A stretch of DNA of 55,325 nucleotides, from NCBI GenBank assembly GCA_023251435.1, contig JAHEYU010000037.1:1-55325 (forward strand), read 5' to 3'. This document shows, piece after piece, positions 7,691 to 16,862 of the stretch. Below the pieces are notes generated by a model that was not told the DNA's origin, searched no databases, and worked only from the letters and a program-made list of their open reading frames with translations. A program made the translations under genes and the position numbers. Each line of letters begins with the position of its first letter. Positions within the stretch are counted from its first letter, which is position 1. The stretch comes from Bacteroidota bacterium. GTDB taxonomy: Bacteria; Bacteroidota; Bacteroidia; Bacteroidales; Prolixibacteraceae.

Positions 7691-7807
7691 ATACCAAATG
7701 TAATTCTAAATCAGTCCAAATTCATTCTGGTATAATGCCGATGAATAGAAATGTTAAGGCCAATCGAGTGAGCGAAGATTGGACTGTTATATTTCTTCAA
7801 TCAGTAT
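7691..7807 (+). mobile_element. 117 bp MITE-like element, copy 1
   Basis: Starts ATACCAAATG and ends TTCTTCAATCAGTAT. It is closely matched, in inverted orientation and at exactly the same length, by 24778-24894. Inner blocks such as TGGTATAATGCCGATGAATA and GGCCAATCGAGTGAGCGAAG are conserved. The ends form imperfect inverted repeats: ATACC outermost, plus AGTCCAA / TTGGACT about 22-28 bases in. It lies between the maeB stop and the maeB terminator, so it is transcribed with maeB. Confidence 0.75.
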
Positions 7808-7835
7808 TGAAACAGTTTCAGGTATATAATAAATG

Positions 7836-7865
7836 GAGCCTCGCTGATCGTTTTCAGCGAGGCTC
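7836..7865 (+). terminator. Rho-independent terminator of maeB
   Basis: A perfect 12 bp stem (GAGCCTCGCTGA / TCAGCGAGGCTC) with a 6-base loop, followed by TTTAGCTTTTGTTTC. It sits 161 bases past the stop codon because a 117 bp element separates the two. Confidence 0.85.
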
Positions 7866-7901
7866 TTTAGCTTTTGTTTCTTTGTTCCTGAATAATGTTT
7901 C

Positions 7902-8260
7902 GGTGCGCTGCACCTTTAGGTTGTCAGTATTTTGAACTTTACTACAAATATTGGCGGTGCGCTACACCTATGGATTCGACTTTGGTGAATGTAATTACCA
8001 TTGAGGAAATATGTTTCGGTGCGCTGCACCTTTGGGTTATTGGTATTTTGAACTTTGCTACAAATATTGGCGGTGCGCTGCACCTAAGGATTCGACTTTG
8101 GTGAATATGTTTGCCATTTTGTATATATGTTTCGGTGCGCTGCACCTTGGGTTACCGGTATTTTGAACTTTGCTACAAATATTGGCGGTGCGCTGCACCT
8201 AAGTATTCGAGTTTGGTGAATTAATTGCCATTGAGGAAATATGTTTCGGTGCGCTGCACC
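7902..8260. repeat. 116 bp higher-order tandem repeat with seven GGTGC/GCACC palindromes
   Basis: GGTGCGCTGCACC (once GGTGCGCTACACC) starts at 7902, 7956, 8018, 8072, 8134, 8187 and 8248. Spacing alternates 54, 62, 54, 62, 53 and 61 bases, so the unit is about 116 bp with two palindromes separated by two different spacers (one with TATTTTGAACTTTGCTACAA, the other with TTCGACTTTGGTGAAT). Open frames over it are repeat artefacts. Confidence 0.9.
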
Positions 8261-8277
8261 TTGGGTTATCTTGCAGG

Positions 8278-8730
8278 ATGCGAAGTCCCCCGTAGGTGGA
8301 TTTAGGGGGCTGTAGTGGAAAAGGTCGTTGTTTTAAAGCCCCATCCCCAGCCCTTCCCCAAAAAAGGGAAGGGGACAGATTATTGCAGTGCTGACGGTTT
8401 TGTTTCAAAAAAGTGTATCAAAAGTTGTACTGCAGGATGCAAAGTCCCCCTTCGGGAGATTAGGGGGATTTCAATTCAGAAGCCTCATCCCCAACCCTTC
8501 TCCTGAGGAGAAGGGAGTCTGGCGACAGAAGTTAGAATGGTTACTCAACAAAAAATGAAGTTTCGCAATTTTTATGCAGCGCCTGAAGTCCCCCGTTTGG
8601 GGGATTTAGGGGGCTTTCAATTTAAGGTAGCCCCATCCCTGGCCCTTCCCCAAAAAAGGGAAGGGGACAGATTGTTGCAGTGCTGAAAGTTTTGTTTCAA
8701 AAAGGTGGTTCAGAAGTTGTTTCGCAGGAT
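8278..8730. repeat. Second field of module A and 147 bp-type repeats
   Basis: Copies of the 4.1-5.1 kb modules reappear: a partial hairpin module (8283-8311), module A near 8337-8378, another hairpin (8442-8470), a full 147 bp-type module at 8483-8626, and module A again near 8630-8672. Stretches resembling GCAGTGCTG plus TTTTGTTTCAAAAA follow each module A. No gene is supported. Confidence 0.75.
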
Positions 8731-8738
8731 GGATAATA

Positions 8739-8931
8739 GAACGCGGATTCACACGGGTTTAGCGGATGGAAAGCTGATTTATATTCCAATAAATTGGAAT
8801 GGATTCGAAAAAAGACAAATGGGATAATGGATGATTGATATTTTTATATGCATTTCTTTAGAAAATCATCCCGACTTGTAGGGATGATTTTAATCAGTTT
8901 TAATCCGCCAGATCATATTTAATCCGCGTTC
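8739..8931. repeat. 193 bp palindromic or MITE-like element
   Basis: Ends are perfect 11 bp inverted repeats, GAACGCGGATT (8739-8749) and AATCCGCGTTC (8921-8931); further inward, GCGGAT and ATCCGC also pair loosely. The centre holds AAATCATCCC / GGGATGATTT around an 8-base loop. It lies just downstream of the CorC-like gene (minus strand) and could also end its transcript. Confidence 0.55.
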
Positions 8932-8946
8932 CATTGTTTTTTTGTT

Positions 8947-10224
8947 TTACTTCCGCTTCGTAATCAACACTTTGTCGATCTTGTTATTGTCGATGTCAAC
9001 CACTTCGATGGTGCAGTCTTTCAGAATTACTTTATCGCCCAGTTCAGGAATTTTATTGATCTGGTTGAACACGTACCCGGCAACAGTCGAATAGTCAATC
9101 TCGTCGAAGTCGATGTAAAAATCTTCAATCAGATCGACCAGCGTTTCGATGGGGGCATCGCCGCTTACCAGAATAGTTTTGTCGTCGCGAACGAAAAAGT
9201 CGGGTTCGGCTACTTCGTTTTCTTCGGGGAAGTCGCCAATAATGCTTTCCATAATGTCGTGAAGGGTAATAATTCCTTCAAACCCTCCGTATTCGTCCAC
9301 CACAATGGCAATGTAGTTTTGCTTTTGCCTGAATAAGTCGAGTACTTTTTGGGCATCAGCATTTTCAGGAACAACAATGGGATCGGTCAATAAAGTGATG
9401 GTCTTTTGGGGTGCTGCCGAATAATGATTCAGGAGATATTCCTTAACTTTCAGCACGCCCAAAAAATCGTCGATGTTCTTACGTGCAACAATTGTTTTGC
9501 TGTGTTTAAGTTGCTGCATTTGTGCATGGAATTCCTCTTCGGTCTGTTCAATATCAATCCATTCCACATCCATCCGGTGAGTCATGATGTGCCGCGCCTT
9601 TTTATCCGAAAAATAGAATACCTTTTCGTGCATCCGGTTTTGTTCCTCCTCGATTACACCTTCGTGCGAAGCAAATTTCAGGATATGGCGCAATTCATCT
9701 TCGGTAACTAATCCTTCCGATTTACGGATGCCGAGCAGCTTGTTTATCAGGTTTGTAGAATTAGCCAGCAGCCTTACGAACGGGTAAAACGATTTGCTGA
9801 AATAATAAATAACCGGCGCAACACGCACTGAAATCTTTTCGGGATTGCTTAACGCGATGGTTTTGGGGACCAGCTCGCCAATAACGATGGAAACGTAGGT
9901 GATGATCAACACTGTGATCGTAAGTGATATTTCGTAGGCGTACTGACTAATCGATTCGTACTTTGCAAAGAAAGGGGTGATGTCGTCGGCAATGTTTACA
10001 CCACCGTAAACACCGGTTACAATGCCAATTAAAGTAATACCTACCTGAATGGCCGAAAGGAAATTCTCGGATTTCTCGAGCAGTTTTAGCGCTACTTTCG
10101 CTCCGTTTTTGCCTTTTATTTTGTATTGTTCCAGCCGCGATCGTTTGCTCGAAATCAATGCAGCTTCCGACAAGGCGAAGAACCCGTTCAGTAAAATCAG
10201 AAATCCAAGTACAATCAGTTCCAT
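8947..10224 (-). CDS. CorC/HlyC-type CNNM-CBS membrane protein
   Basis: A 425-residue inner-membrane protein. Residues 1-150 form a DUF21/CNNM transmembrane region (MELIVLGFLILLNGFFALSE at the N-terminus; GVTLIGIVTGVYGG-like and LTITVLIITYVSIVIGELVPKT segments). Two CBS motifs follow at roughly 205-330, with DEYGGFEGIITLHDIMESI typical of the second. The C-terminal CorC_HlyC domain (about 345-420) includes DEIDYSTVAGYVFN. The family is linked to magnesium or cobalt efflux and old 'hemolysin' annotations; the true substrate is uncertain. It starts 8 bases after the esterase stop and is probably co-transcribed with it, although the functions look unrelated. Confidence 0.9.
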   Translation of the reverse strand: MELIVLGFLILLNGFFALSEAALISSKRSRLEQYKIKGKNGAKVALKLLEKSENFLSAIQVGITLIGIVTGVYGGVNIADDITPFFAKYESISQYAYEISLTITVLIITYVSIVIGELVPKTIALSNPEKISVRVAPVIYYFSKSFYPFVRLLANSTNLINKLLGIRKSEGLVTEDELRHILKFASHEGVIEEEQNRMHEKVFYFSDKKARHIMTHRMDVEWIDIEQTEEEFHAQMQQLKHSKTIVARKNIDDFLGVLKVKEYLLNHYSAAPQKTITLLTDPIVVPENADAQKVLDLFRQKQNYIAIVVDEYGGFEGIITLHDIMESIIGDFPEENEVAEPDFFVRDDKTILVSGDAPIETLVDLIEDFYIDFDEIDYSTVAGYVFNQINKIPELGDKVILKDCTIEVVDIDNNKIDKVLITKRK

Positions 10225-10232
10225 GTCTAAAG

Positions 10233-11528
10233 TTATTTCAGGTAATTTTCAATAAACTCATTTCTGGGGTTAAAAACCGCAGGATCCCACTGTTTTCGCT
10301 GCACGGTAGTTGGCCAGCTATGTTCGCGGTAGGGAACCGGCGTAATTATTTTCTTTCCTTTTGCCTGATTAATTGCCGCGTAAATGGAGGTTGAAGGGCA
10401 AGTCTGATCGACCAGTCCGATTTCGGCCACGATGGTAGCTTTCGAGTTTTTCAGGAGATGGGCGGCATCGAAATAGGGTAGTGTGTTCATCATTTTTGCC
10501 TTGTCGCCTTTGCGCTCGAAAGGTTGAGGCCAGCCACCTTTGCGGTCGGCCAGCGTTCCGCCAAAGTCGCACATGGCCGGAACAATCGCCACAGCAGCAG
10601 TTACGCGGCTATCGAGCCCTGCCGCCGCCAAGGCCTGACCGCCGCCCTGGCTCTCGCCAATTACGATGATGCGTTTTTTATCCCACTCGGGCTGGCGGGT
10701 CATAAATTCGATGGTGCGCATCAAACGAAGGTACATTCCCCTGAAATAGAAATCTTCGCGGTTTTCGAGTCCGCTTGCGTAATAATCTTTCAGCTCACCG
10801 GCTTCAAGGTTGCTGTAATATTCGTCGGGTTGTCCGTTCAGCATTCCGTGGGCATTCAGGTCGAAGCAAAGGGCGCCGTTGCCCATTTTTGCATATCGCA
10901 GGGCATCCTTTACTTCAGAGCGGCACCACGAACCTTTTACTCCGGCAGCATGTACAATCAAAACAATTGGCAGTGACCGTACTTTGGCATTGGCCGGTTT
11001 GGCAAAATAACCACGTGCAGGTTTTGAGCCGGTGCAGTTAATTTCAATGTCCTGACATTTATAGCCTGCCTCGCTAACTTCCATGTCTTTGGTTTTTACC
11101 TCCATCCGGAGGGCATTCAGGCTTTGTTTTTCCTGAATCCAGTATGCATCAAAATCTTTGGGGCGCGCGGTTCCGGGTTTAATTTTTTGGGGAGCAACCA
11201 TCATCCCGATGGCCTGTTTCTTCCCGTTTTGGCGGGCTTCAACCATTACTGAACAGCTTGTCGGGAAAGAAGCTTCGTAAATGAGCATGGAATCGGCTTT
11301 AGGCAAAAAAGCGGTTTTTGAAATGATCTGATCGTTGTTTTTGCGCACAACAACTGTCAGCGAATCGTTTGTCCGGTCGTGAATATAGGCCATTACCCGA
11401 ATTTTCTCTCCTTTTTTGTAGATCCCGTTTTCGCATGTTTGTTTCAGTTCAAACGATTGGGTCTGAGCCAGCGAAATCATTCCTGAAATCAGGAAAAGTA
11501 CGATTGGCAGGATAAAAAAACTCTTCAT
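10233..11528 (-). CDS. Exported carbohydrate esterase, CE7 acetyl xylan esterase type
   Basis: A 431-residue protein with a Sec signal peptide (MKSFFILPIVLFLISGMISL, cleaved near AQ). The alpha/beta hydrolase domain (about 115-430) has a nucleophile elbow GESQGG with S293, followed by the CE7-like stretch ALAAAGLDSRV and PAMCDFGG; D374 (GLVDQTCP) and H403 (YREHSWP) complete the predicted triad. Residues 25-110 form a small beta-rich N-terminal region. CE7 enzymes remove acetyl groups from xylo-oligosaccharides and related compounds. Here it is likely periplasmic and helps deacetylate plant-derived glycans. No other xylan gene is adjacent; the GH43 enzyme is 17 kb away. Confidence 0.88.
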   Translation of the reverse strand: MKSFFILPIVLFLISGMISLAQTQSFELKQTCENGIYKKGEKIRVMAYIHDRTNDSLTVVVRKNNDQIISKTAFLPKADSMLIYEASFPTSCSVMVEARQNGKKQAIGMMVAPQKIKPGTARPKDFDAYWIQEKQSLNALRMEVKTKDMEVSEAGYKCQDIEINCTGSKPARGYFAKPANAKVRSLPIVLIVHAAGVKGSWCRSEVKDALRYAKMGNGALCFDLNAHGMLNGQPDEYYSNLEAGELKDYYASGLENREDFYFRGMYLRLMRTIEFMTRQPEWDKKRIIVIGESQGGGQALAAAGLDSRVTAAVAIVPAMCDFGGTLADRKGGWPQPFERKGDKAKMMNTLPYFDAAHLLKNSKATIVAEIGLVDQTCPSTSIYAAINQAKGKKIITPVPYREHSWPTTVQRKQWDPAVFNPRNEFIENYLK

Positions 11529-11645
11529 GACATTAAATGCTTTGGTTAAAAGAACAATTCAAAATGAAACGAGCCTGCGATTGTGAAACTGCTTTGTTTC
11601 TATCGTAACAATTGTACTCCAAAAACTGCGAACTAAGACTGGAAA

Positions 11646-14063
11646 CTATTTTTCTGCTTTCGGGTTTTCGTCCTCATCCGGAAATTCCGCTTCGTAGTCG
11701 GTAGTGTCGATCACATCATCTTCGTCATAAATTTCGATGATAGGTTCGGTAAATGCCTTGCTTACCAGTCGTTTGTCGAGTGTAAGCAAAAGCGACGGAA
11801 GCACCATAACGTTGAAGAACATGGCAATGAGCAAGGTGGTCGAAATCAGGATTCCGAGCGCCTGTGTTCCTCCAAATTCGGAAACGATGAAAACGCTGAA
11901 ACCCAGAACCAGGATAATACTGGTGTAAATCATGCTAAACCCGGCTTCGTGCAGCGCGAGCAGTGCCGATTTTTTAATGTCTCCGTTGGTAATTTTTAGT
12001 TCGTGCCGGTAGCGCGAAAGATACTGAATGGCATTATCGACCGAAATACCGAGCGCGATACTGAATACGATAATGGTGGATGGTTTGATCGGGATACCGG
12101 CAAAACCCATGATGGCAGCCGTTATGAGCAAGGGTATGATATTGGGGATCATCGATACCAGAATCATGCGAAACGACGTAAACAGGAAAGCCATGAGCAG
12201 CGAAATCAGCAAAATAGCAATGCCCACACTTTCAAATAAATTTCTGATCAGGAAATTGGTGCCTTTTGCATATACCACGCTGTTGCCGGTTAGTTTAACG
12301 TCGAATTTTGCCGGATCGAAAATACTGTCAACCCGCGGTCTGATTTCGGCCATCAGCGAATCCATGTGTTTGGTGCCCACATCGGCCATCTGAAAACTGA
12401 TGCGTGTAGTTTGTTTGGTGCTGTCGAGAAACGACTGAAGCAGGCTGGTTCCGGCGCTTTCGACATTTTGCGGAAGGTAGCTAAGAATGAAGTTTCGTTC
12501 CATCGAACTGGGCAGCGAATACATGTCGGGAGATCCTCCGTAGTACGATTGGCGTGCAAATTTAAATACTTCGACCAGCGAAAGAGGTTTCGAAAATTCA
12601 GGATGTTCGTTGATCATGTCCTGCATCTGATCAATCTTTTGAATGGTCGAATAGGTCATTACCCCGTTTTTCTTTTTGGTATCCACCGAAATTTCGAATG
12701 GCATTACGCCGCCAAAGTTATTCTCGAAGAATTTCAGATCGAGGTAAACCGGATCATCGTCCCTGAAATCGTCGACTATTTTTCCTGAAGTTTTCATCAT
12801 GCTGATGCCAACAATTCCGACCAGAACAAGCCCGCCGGCAATGCTGTAAATCAGGTTACGGCGGTGACTTATCAGGTAAATGATTTTATCGAGCACAGCA
12901 CCAAAAAAGTTGTTGTCGAGGTGTTTAATATGTTTGGGCAGCGGTGGCCTCTGAAAGCTGAATATGATGGGAAGCAGTATGATGGTGAGGATGTACAAAA
13001 CCATGATATTGATGGAAGTGATGATCCCAAATTCGCGCAACATTTGGTTTGGCACCATAATAAATGCGGCAAAACCGAGCGCTGTGGCGGCGTTGGTCAT
13101 GAGCGATGCAAAGCCGATTCGTTGTATAACCTGCACCAAAGCACGCATTTTGTTGCCGTGTAACCTGAATTCCCAGTGATATTTATTCAGGATATATATG
13201 CAGTTTTCGATGACTATAATAACAATGAGCGATGGAATGACCCCGGTAAGAATGGTGATTTTGAAATTGAAAAGTACGATGGTACCCATTACCCACATAA
13301 TGCTAATGCCAACCACTAGCAGCGAACTGATGACGACTTTGAGCGAGCGGAAAAACAGGAACATGATGAAAGCTGCCACCGCAATACTCATAAGGATGAA
13401 CATGAAGAGTTCACGCTTTATTTTTTGCATTGTCAGCGTGCGGATATAGGGCATTCCGGAGTAATGAATCTCTACATTGTTTTGAGTGCGGTAAGCTTCC
13501 ACTTCTTCAATCAGCTTGTCAACCAAAACAATACGGCTCTCGTCGTTCAGCTTCTTCTTGTCGAGCGTAATGGTCATGAGGGTGGCGCCGGTTTTGGGAT
13601 TGTAAAGCATCCCTTCGTAAATTTTCAGGCTTAGTATCAGGTTTTTAAGGCTGTCAACTTCGGCCTGCGAACCGGCTTTTTTGCTTACAAGAGGCAACAC
13701 ATCAAACTGGTGAGTCGAATCGTTCTTGACCAGATTAATCGCTCTGGCAATACTTACCACTTCGCGTACACCATCTATTTCATGTATTTTATCGCCCAGA
13801 TCGGCCCAGGCATTAAACTGACCGAGGTTGAAAATTTCAGGGTTTTTTGTTCCGATAACAATTACGTTTCCGTCTTCTCCAAAAAGTTTCTTAAATTCAT
13901 TATATTCTATTCGGGTGCTGTCACTTTCGGGTAAAAGTGAGGTATTTTCGTAGGATAATCTGACATTTCGCCCTGTGTATGCCATGATAATGGTACTCAG
14001 GGTTAAAATAACTATCAGTAAAATCCTGTTTCGAAGAATAAAACGGGAAATATGTGCAAACAT
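11646..14063 (-). CDS. RND-superfamily MMPL/HAE3-type exporter
   Basis: About 805 residues starting MFAHISRFILRNRILLIVIL. A longer frame reaches a TTG at 14126, but that codon lies inside the promoter -7 box, so ATG at 14063 is preferred. Two repeated halves each contain one transmembrane helix, a large periplasmic loop and a five-helix bundle (for example LFMFILMSIAVAAFIMFLFF and VGIAILLISLLMAFLF), giving the 12-helix MMPL layout. The C-terminus is acidic. Such proteins move hydrophobic molecules (hopanoids, lipids, drugs) with proton motive force; the substrate here is unknown. No membrane-fusion partner is adjacent, consistent with the HAE3/MMPL group. Confidence 0.87.
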   Translation of the reverse strand: MFAHISRFILRNRILLIVILTLSTIIMAYTGRNVRLSYENTSLLPESDSTRIEYNEFKKLFGEDGNVIVIGTKNPEIFNLGQFNAWADLGDKIHEIDGVREVVSIARAINLVKNDSTHQFDVLPLVSKKAGSQAEVDSLKNLILSLKIYEGMLYNPKTGATLMTITLDKKKLNDESRIVLVDKLIEEVEAYRTQNNVEIHYSGMPYIRTLTMQKIKRELFMFILMSIAVAAFIMFLFFRSLKVVISSLLVVGISIMWVMGTIVLFNFKITILTGVIPSLIVIIVIENCIYILNKYHWEFRLHGNKMRALVQVIQRIGFASLMTNAATALGFAAFIMVPNQMLREFGIITSINIMVLYILTIILLPIIFSFQRPPLPKHIKHLDNNFFGAVLDKIIYLISHRRNLIYSIAGGLVLVGIVGISMMKTSGKIVDDFRDDDPVYLDLKFFENNFGGVMPFEISVDTKKKNGVMTYSTIQKIDQMQDMINEHPEFSKPLSLVEVFKFARQSYYGGSPDMYSLPSSMERNFILSYLPQNVESAGTSLLQSFLDSTKQTTRISFQMADVGTKHMDSLMAEIRPRVDSIFDPAKFDVKLTGNSVVYAKGTNFLIRNLFESVGIAILLISLLMAFLFTSFRMILVSMIPNIIPLLITAAIMGFAGIPIKPSTIIVFSIALGISVDNAIQYLSRYRHELKITNGDIKKSALLALHEAGFSMIYTSIILVLGFSVFIVSEFGGTQALGILISTTLLIAMFFNVMVLPSLLLTLDKRLVSKAFTEPIIEIYDEDDVIDTTDYEAEFPDEDENPKAEK

Positions 14064-14123
14064 TAGTGGAGGATAAATATCTGGGTTTAAGATCAGATGA
14101 TTATTTTGATTCAAATTTGGTGG

Positions 14124-14154
14124 CAAAAATAGTACAATATTAATACTTTACAAA
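14124..14154 (-). promoter_or_regulatory. Bacteroidota-type promoter of the RND gene
   Basis: On the minus strand TTTG (-33, plus 14151-14154), a 19-base spacer, then TATTTTTG (-7, plus 14124-14131) match the TTTG/N19-21/TAnnTTTG pattern. It places transcription start about 50-55 bases before ATG 14063. Confidence 0.75.
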
Positions 14155-14247
14155 GGTGAGTCATATAAAACTCCGTTCATCACCGGGTTATTAACTCACC
14201 CGATTCAACATCATCCGAAAAGAAATTTTTCTTTGGTTCATTCTCTG

Positions 14248-14255
14248 TATATTTG
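14248..14255 (+). promoter_or_regulatory. Probable -7 element of trkH
   Basis: TATATTTG fits TAnnTTTG about 93 bases before ATG 14348. No good -33 TTTG is found at 19-21 bases; only a T-run occurs there. Confidence 0.45.
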
Positions 14256-14347
14256 CATGAATTTGTGCACCTTCATTGAATAAAATTGCCGTCCGGAGTC
14301 AATGTTGACTAAACTTGGGTAAATATTTAGTCGTTTTTTTTACGAAT

Positions 14348-16162
14348 ATGGTTCTATCGAAATTGTCTTTTCCGAAATTTGAATGGGGTCAAGATTGGCT
14401 TAACCTGAGAAGCATTATCAATTGGGTTTTGTTTCTTTTAACATTTGGCTTGTTTGTTTTAGCAATTCAGGATGTTGGATTTCCCAATATGGAAAAGGCT
14501 TCCAGATTTGAAATTCACAATCGTTATTTTCAGGTTTTCTACAGCATTATTGGAGTTCTGTACATTATCCGATCAATTTTTTTTAAAGGCAAAACCGGAG
14601 TTCGAAAGGTTTTTTATACGCAACTGGTCATCGGGGTTTTCCTGATACTTTTCTTTTTACCAAGCTCTGTAATTAGCTACGGTGAAACATTTGAGTTTTA
14701 CCTTTATCAAACATCAGGAATTCAAATGGTTTCCTTTGTTTTGTTCTTTCTCGAATTGGCGCGAATGGAGATCAATCTGCTTGTTAAAGTTCTCAACCCT
14801 GCCCAGTTGTTTATGGTGAGTTTCGCCTTTATCATTTTTGCAGGCGCCATGTTTTTGATGATGCCCATGGCAACCACCGTCCCGATTAGTTTCACCAATG
14901 CTTTGTTTACCTCTACCAGTGCGGTTTGCGTAACCGGGCTGACCGCTGTTGATACTGCTACCCGTTTTACATTTCTTGGTAAGTTCATTATTCTGGCTCT
15001 TATTCAGATCGGAGGAATTGGTGTAATGACCATTACCAGTTTCTTCGGAATTTTTTTTAAAGAGAAATCCACACTGCGCGAACAATCCATGCTTCGCGAT
15101 TACCTAAGCGAGGACGGTTATGGCAATATTTTGAAAACGCTGATGAAAGTGGTTTTTATCACACTTATAATTGAAGCAATTGGCGCTGCATTTATTTATT
15201 GGTCACTCGATAAAAATGCGCTTGGCTCAGCGAGCGATAATTTGAAATTCTCTATTTTTCATTCAATTTCAGCGTTTTGTAATGCGGGATTTTCTACATT
15301 GACCGACAATTTATACGATGTTCGGATTCGCACCAATTACAGCGTTCATATTTGGATTGCCAATCTCATTGTTTTGGGAGGTATCGGATTCCCCGTTCTG
15401 TTAAACTTATACCATTACTGTAAATGCCAGGTTGTATGGCTGGTGGATTTTTTCAGGTTCCGCAAAGCATATATTCACAGGGTTAACATGGTTACATTAA
15501 ACTCGAAAATTGTTATGCTGACCACTTTCCTTCTTATTGTATTCGGAAGTGTGGCTTTTTTCTTTTTGGAGAAAGAGGCAACTCAGCAAGGCATGGATTT
15601 GAAAGCCCGAATGGCCATGTCGTATTTTCAAAGTATAACTCCGCGAACGGCCGGTTTTAATAATTTTGCCATGTCGGTTCTTTCAATGCCTTCGGTTATC
15701 ATCACCATTTTTTTAATGTGGGTTGGAGCATCTCCGGTTTCAACCGGTGGAGGTATTAAAACCAGTACCTTTGCCATAGCCATTATGAATTCCTTCAGAA
15801 TCATGAAAGGGCATAACCACATTGAAATCAATCGTTATGAAATTCATGAATACTCAGTTAATAAAGCATTTGCTATCATTACCCTCTCCATTTTTTTAAT
15901 CATCATCGGTTCTTTTGGCATCTTTATTTTCGATGGACAATATGGTATGCTTCGAATCATGTTTGAAAGTTTTTCTGCTTTTGGTACGGTGGGCTTATCA
16001 CTCGATCTGACACCAAAACTTTCCGATCCGTCAAAATATATTCTAATCGTCCTCATGTACCTTGGACGGATGGGCAGCATTACCCTTCTTCTTTCGTTGG
16101 TAAGATCGTATGGAAATTCTACATTGTATCGTTATCCGAAAGAGAATTTAATTATCACTTAA
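14348..16162 (+). CDS. trkH: TrkH/KtrB-family potassium uptake channel subunit
   Basis: About 604 residues from ATG 14348 (MVLSKLSFPKFEW); an upstream in-frame TTG at 14315 is less likely. After a variable N-terminus with extra helices (about 1-150), the four membrane-pore-membrane repeats are recognisable by their pore loops: TSAVCVTGLTAV, SAFCNAGFSTL, PRTAGFNNF and SAFGTVGLSL, each with the filter glycine. It is an inner-membrane K+ channel subunit. The next gene, 10 bases downstream, encodes the RCK regulatory partner, so the pair forms a Trk/Ktr K+ uptake system. It is longer than typical KtrB (about 450 residues) because of the N-terminal extension, which is common in Bacteroidota. Confidence 0.93.
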   Translation: MVLSKLSFPKFEWGQDWLNLRSIINWVLFLLTFGLFVLAIQDVGFPNMEKASRFEIHNRYFQVFYSIIGVLYIIRSIFFKGKTGVRKVFYTQLVIGVFLILFFLPSSVISYGETFEFYLYQTSGIQMVSFVLFFLELARMEINLLVKVLNPAQLFMVSFAFIIFAGAMFLMMPMATTVPISFTNALFTSTSAVCVTGLTAVDTATRFTFLGKFIILALIQIGGIGVMTITSFFGIFFKEKSTLREQSMLRDYLSEDGYGNILKTLMKVVFITLIIEAIGAAFIYWSLDKNALGSASDNLKFSIFHSISAFCNAGFSTLTDNLYDVRIRTNYSVHIWIANLIVLGGIGFPVLLNLYHYCKCQVVWLVDFFRFRKAYIHRVNMVTLNSKIVMLTTFLLIVFGSVAFFFLEKEATQQGMDLKARMAMSYFQSITPRTAGFNNFAMSVLSMPSVIITIFLMWVGASPVSTGGGIKTSTFAIAIMNSFRIMKGHNHIEINRYEIHEYSVNKAFAIITLSIFLIIIGSFGIFIFDGQYGMLRIMFESFSAFGTVGLSLDLTPKLSDPSKYILIVLMYLGRMGSITLLLSLVRSYGNSTLYRYPKENLIIT

Positions 16163-16172
16163 ATAATTTATC

Positions 16173-16841
16173 ATGAACATAGTAACAATCGGATTAGGCC
16201 ATTTTGGCGCTTCACTGGCAAAAGTTCTTACGTCGTTAGGTCACGATGTGCTGGCCGTTGATGATGATTTGAATAAAGTTGAATTTTTTAAAGACACCAT
16301 CGCAAATACCATTTGTTTAGACGCGACAGATCCTCATGCTTTGAGCCTTTTACCCATCAAGGAAGCGGATGTGTTTGTGATTTGTATCGGCGACGACTTT
16401 GGGATTTCGGTTAAAGTTGCCGCGCTGCTTCGTAAATTTGGAGTTAAGCGGGTCATCTGCCGCGAGAGTTCATCCATCCATCTGACGGTGCTCAATGCAA
16501 TTGGTATTAAAGAAACAATTAATCCTGAACATGAATCGGCCCGTATTCTTGCGCAGAAAATACCTTTGAAAGGAATCCAAAATCTTTTTACAATCACTGA
16601 AACCTTCAAGATCATTGATATGTTGATGCCGGTTGCGATGTTTGGTAAAAAGATTTCACCAATTAATTTTAGAATTGAAACCCGTTTGAAGATCGTGGCA
16701 GTCAAGCGTAATCTCCGGATCCTCTATTCATCTGCTCAGGTTGCTGAAAACGAGGATAAAAATGAAATTGAATTCATGGAAAACGACACACTGGTGTTAG
16801 CCGGTGAGATAAAGGATATTAAACGATTTTTACACGAATAA
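16173..16841 (+). CDS. trkA: TrkA/KtrA-family RCK regulatory subunit
   Basis: 222 residues with an N-terminal Rossmann RCK_N domain beginning MNIVTIGLGHFGASLAK (GxGxFG nucleotide motif), an acidic end of the second strand (AVDDD), and a C-terminal RCK_C domain (about 140-222). It has the length of KtrA or half of E. coli TrkA. It binds NAD(H) or ATP/ADP on the cytosolic face of the channel encoded 10 bases upstream and gates it. It is surely in one operon with trkH. Confidence 0.92.
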   Translation: MNIVTIGLGHFGASLAKVLTSLGHDVLAVDDDLNKVEFFKDTIANTICLDATDPHALSLLPIKEADVFVICIGDDFGISVKVAALLRKFGVKRVICRESSSIHLTVLNAIGIKETINPEHESARILAQKIPLKGIQNLFTITETFKIIDMLMPVAMFGKKISPINFRIETRLKIVAVKRNLRILYSSAQVAENEDKNEIEFMENDTLVLAGEIKDIKRFLHE

Positions 16842-16862
16842 TTCCATCGAAATAATTCCGGG

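Noticed and set aside
7895-8145. Open frames on both strands over the palindrome array
   Set aside because: Repeated peptides reflect the 116 bp unit; no start context or family.
7902-8260. CRISPR array
   Set aside because: Repeats are only 13 bp, spacers are themselves repeated, and no cas gene is in the window.
14064-14126. N-terminal extension of the RND gene to a TTG at 14126
   Set aside because: That codon is part of the -7 promoter element, so it cannot be in the mRNA.
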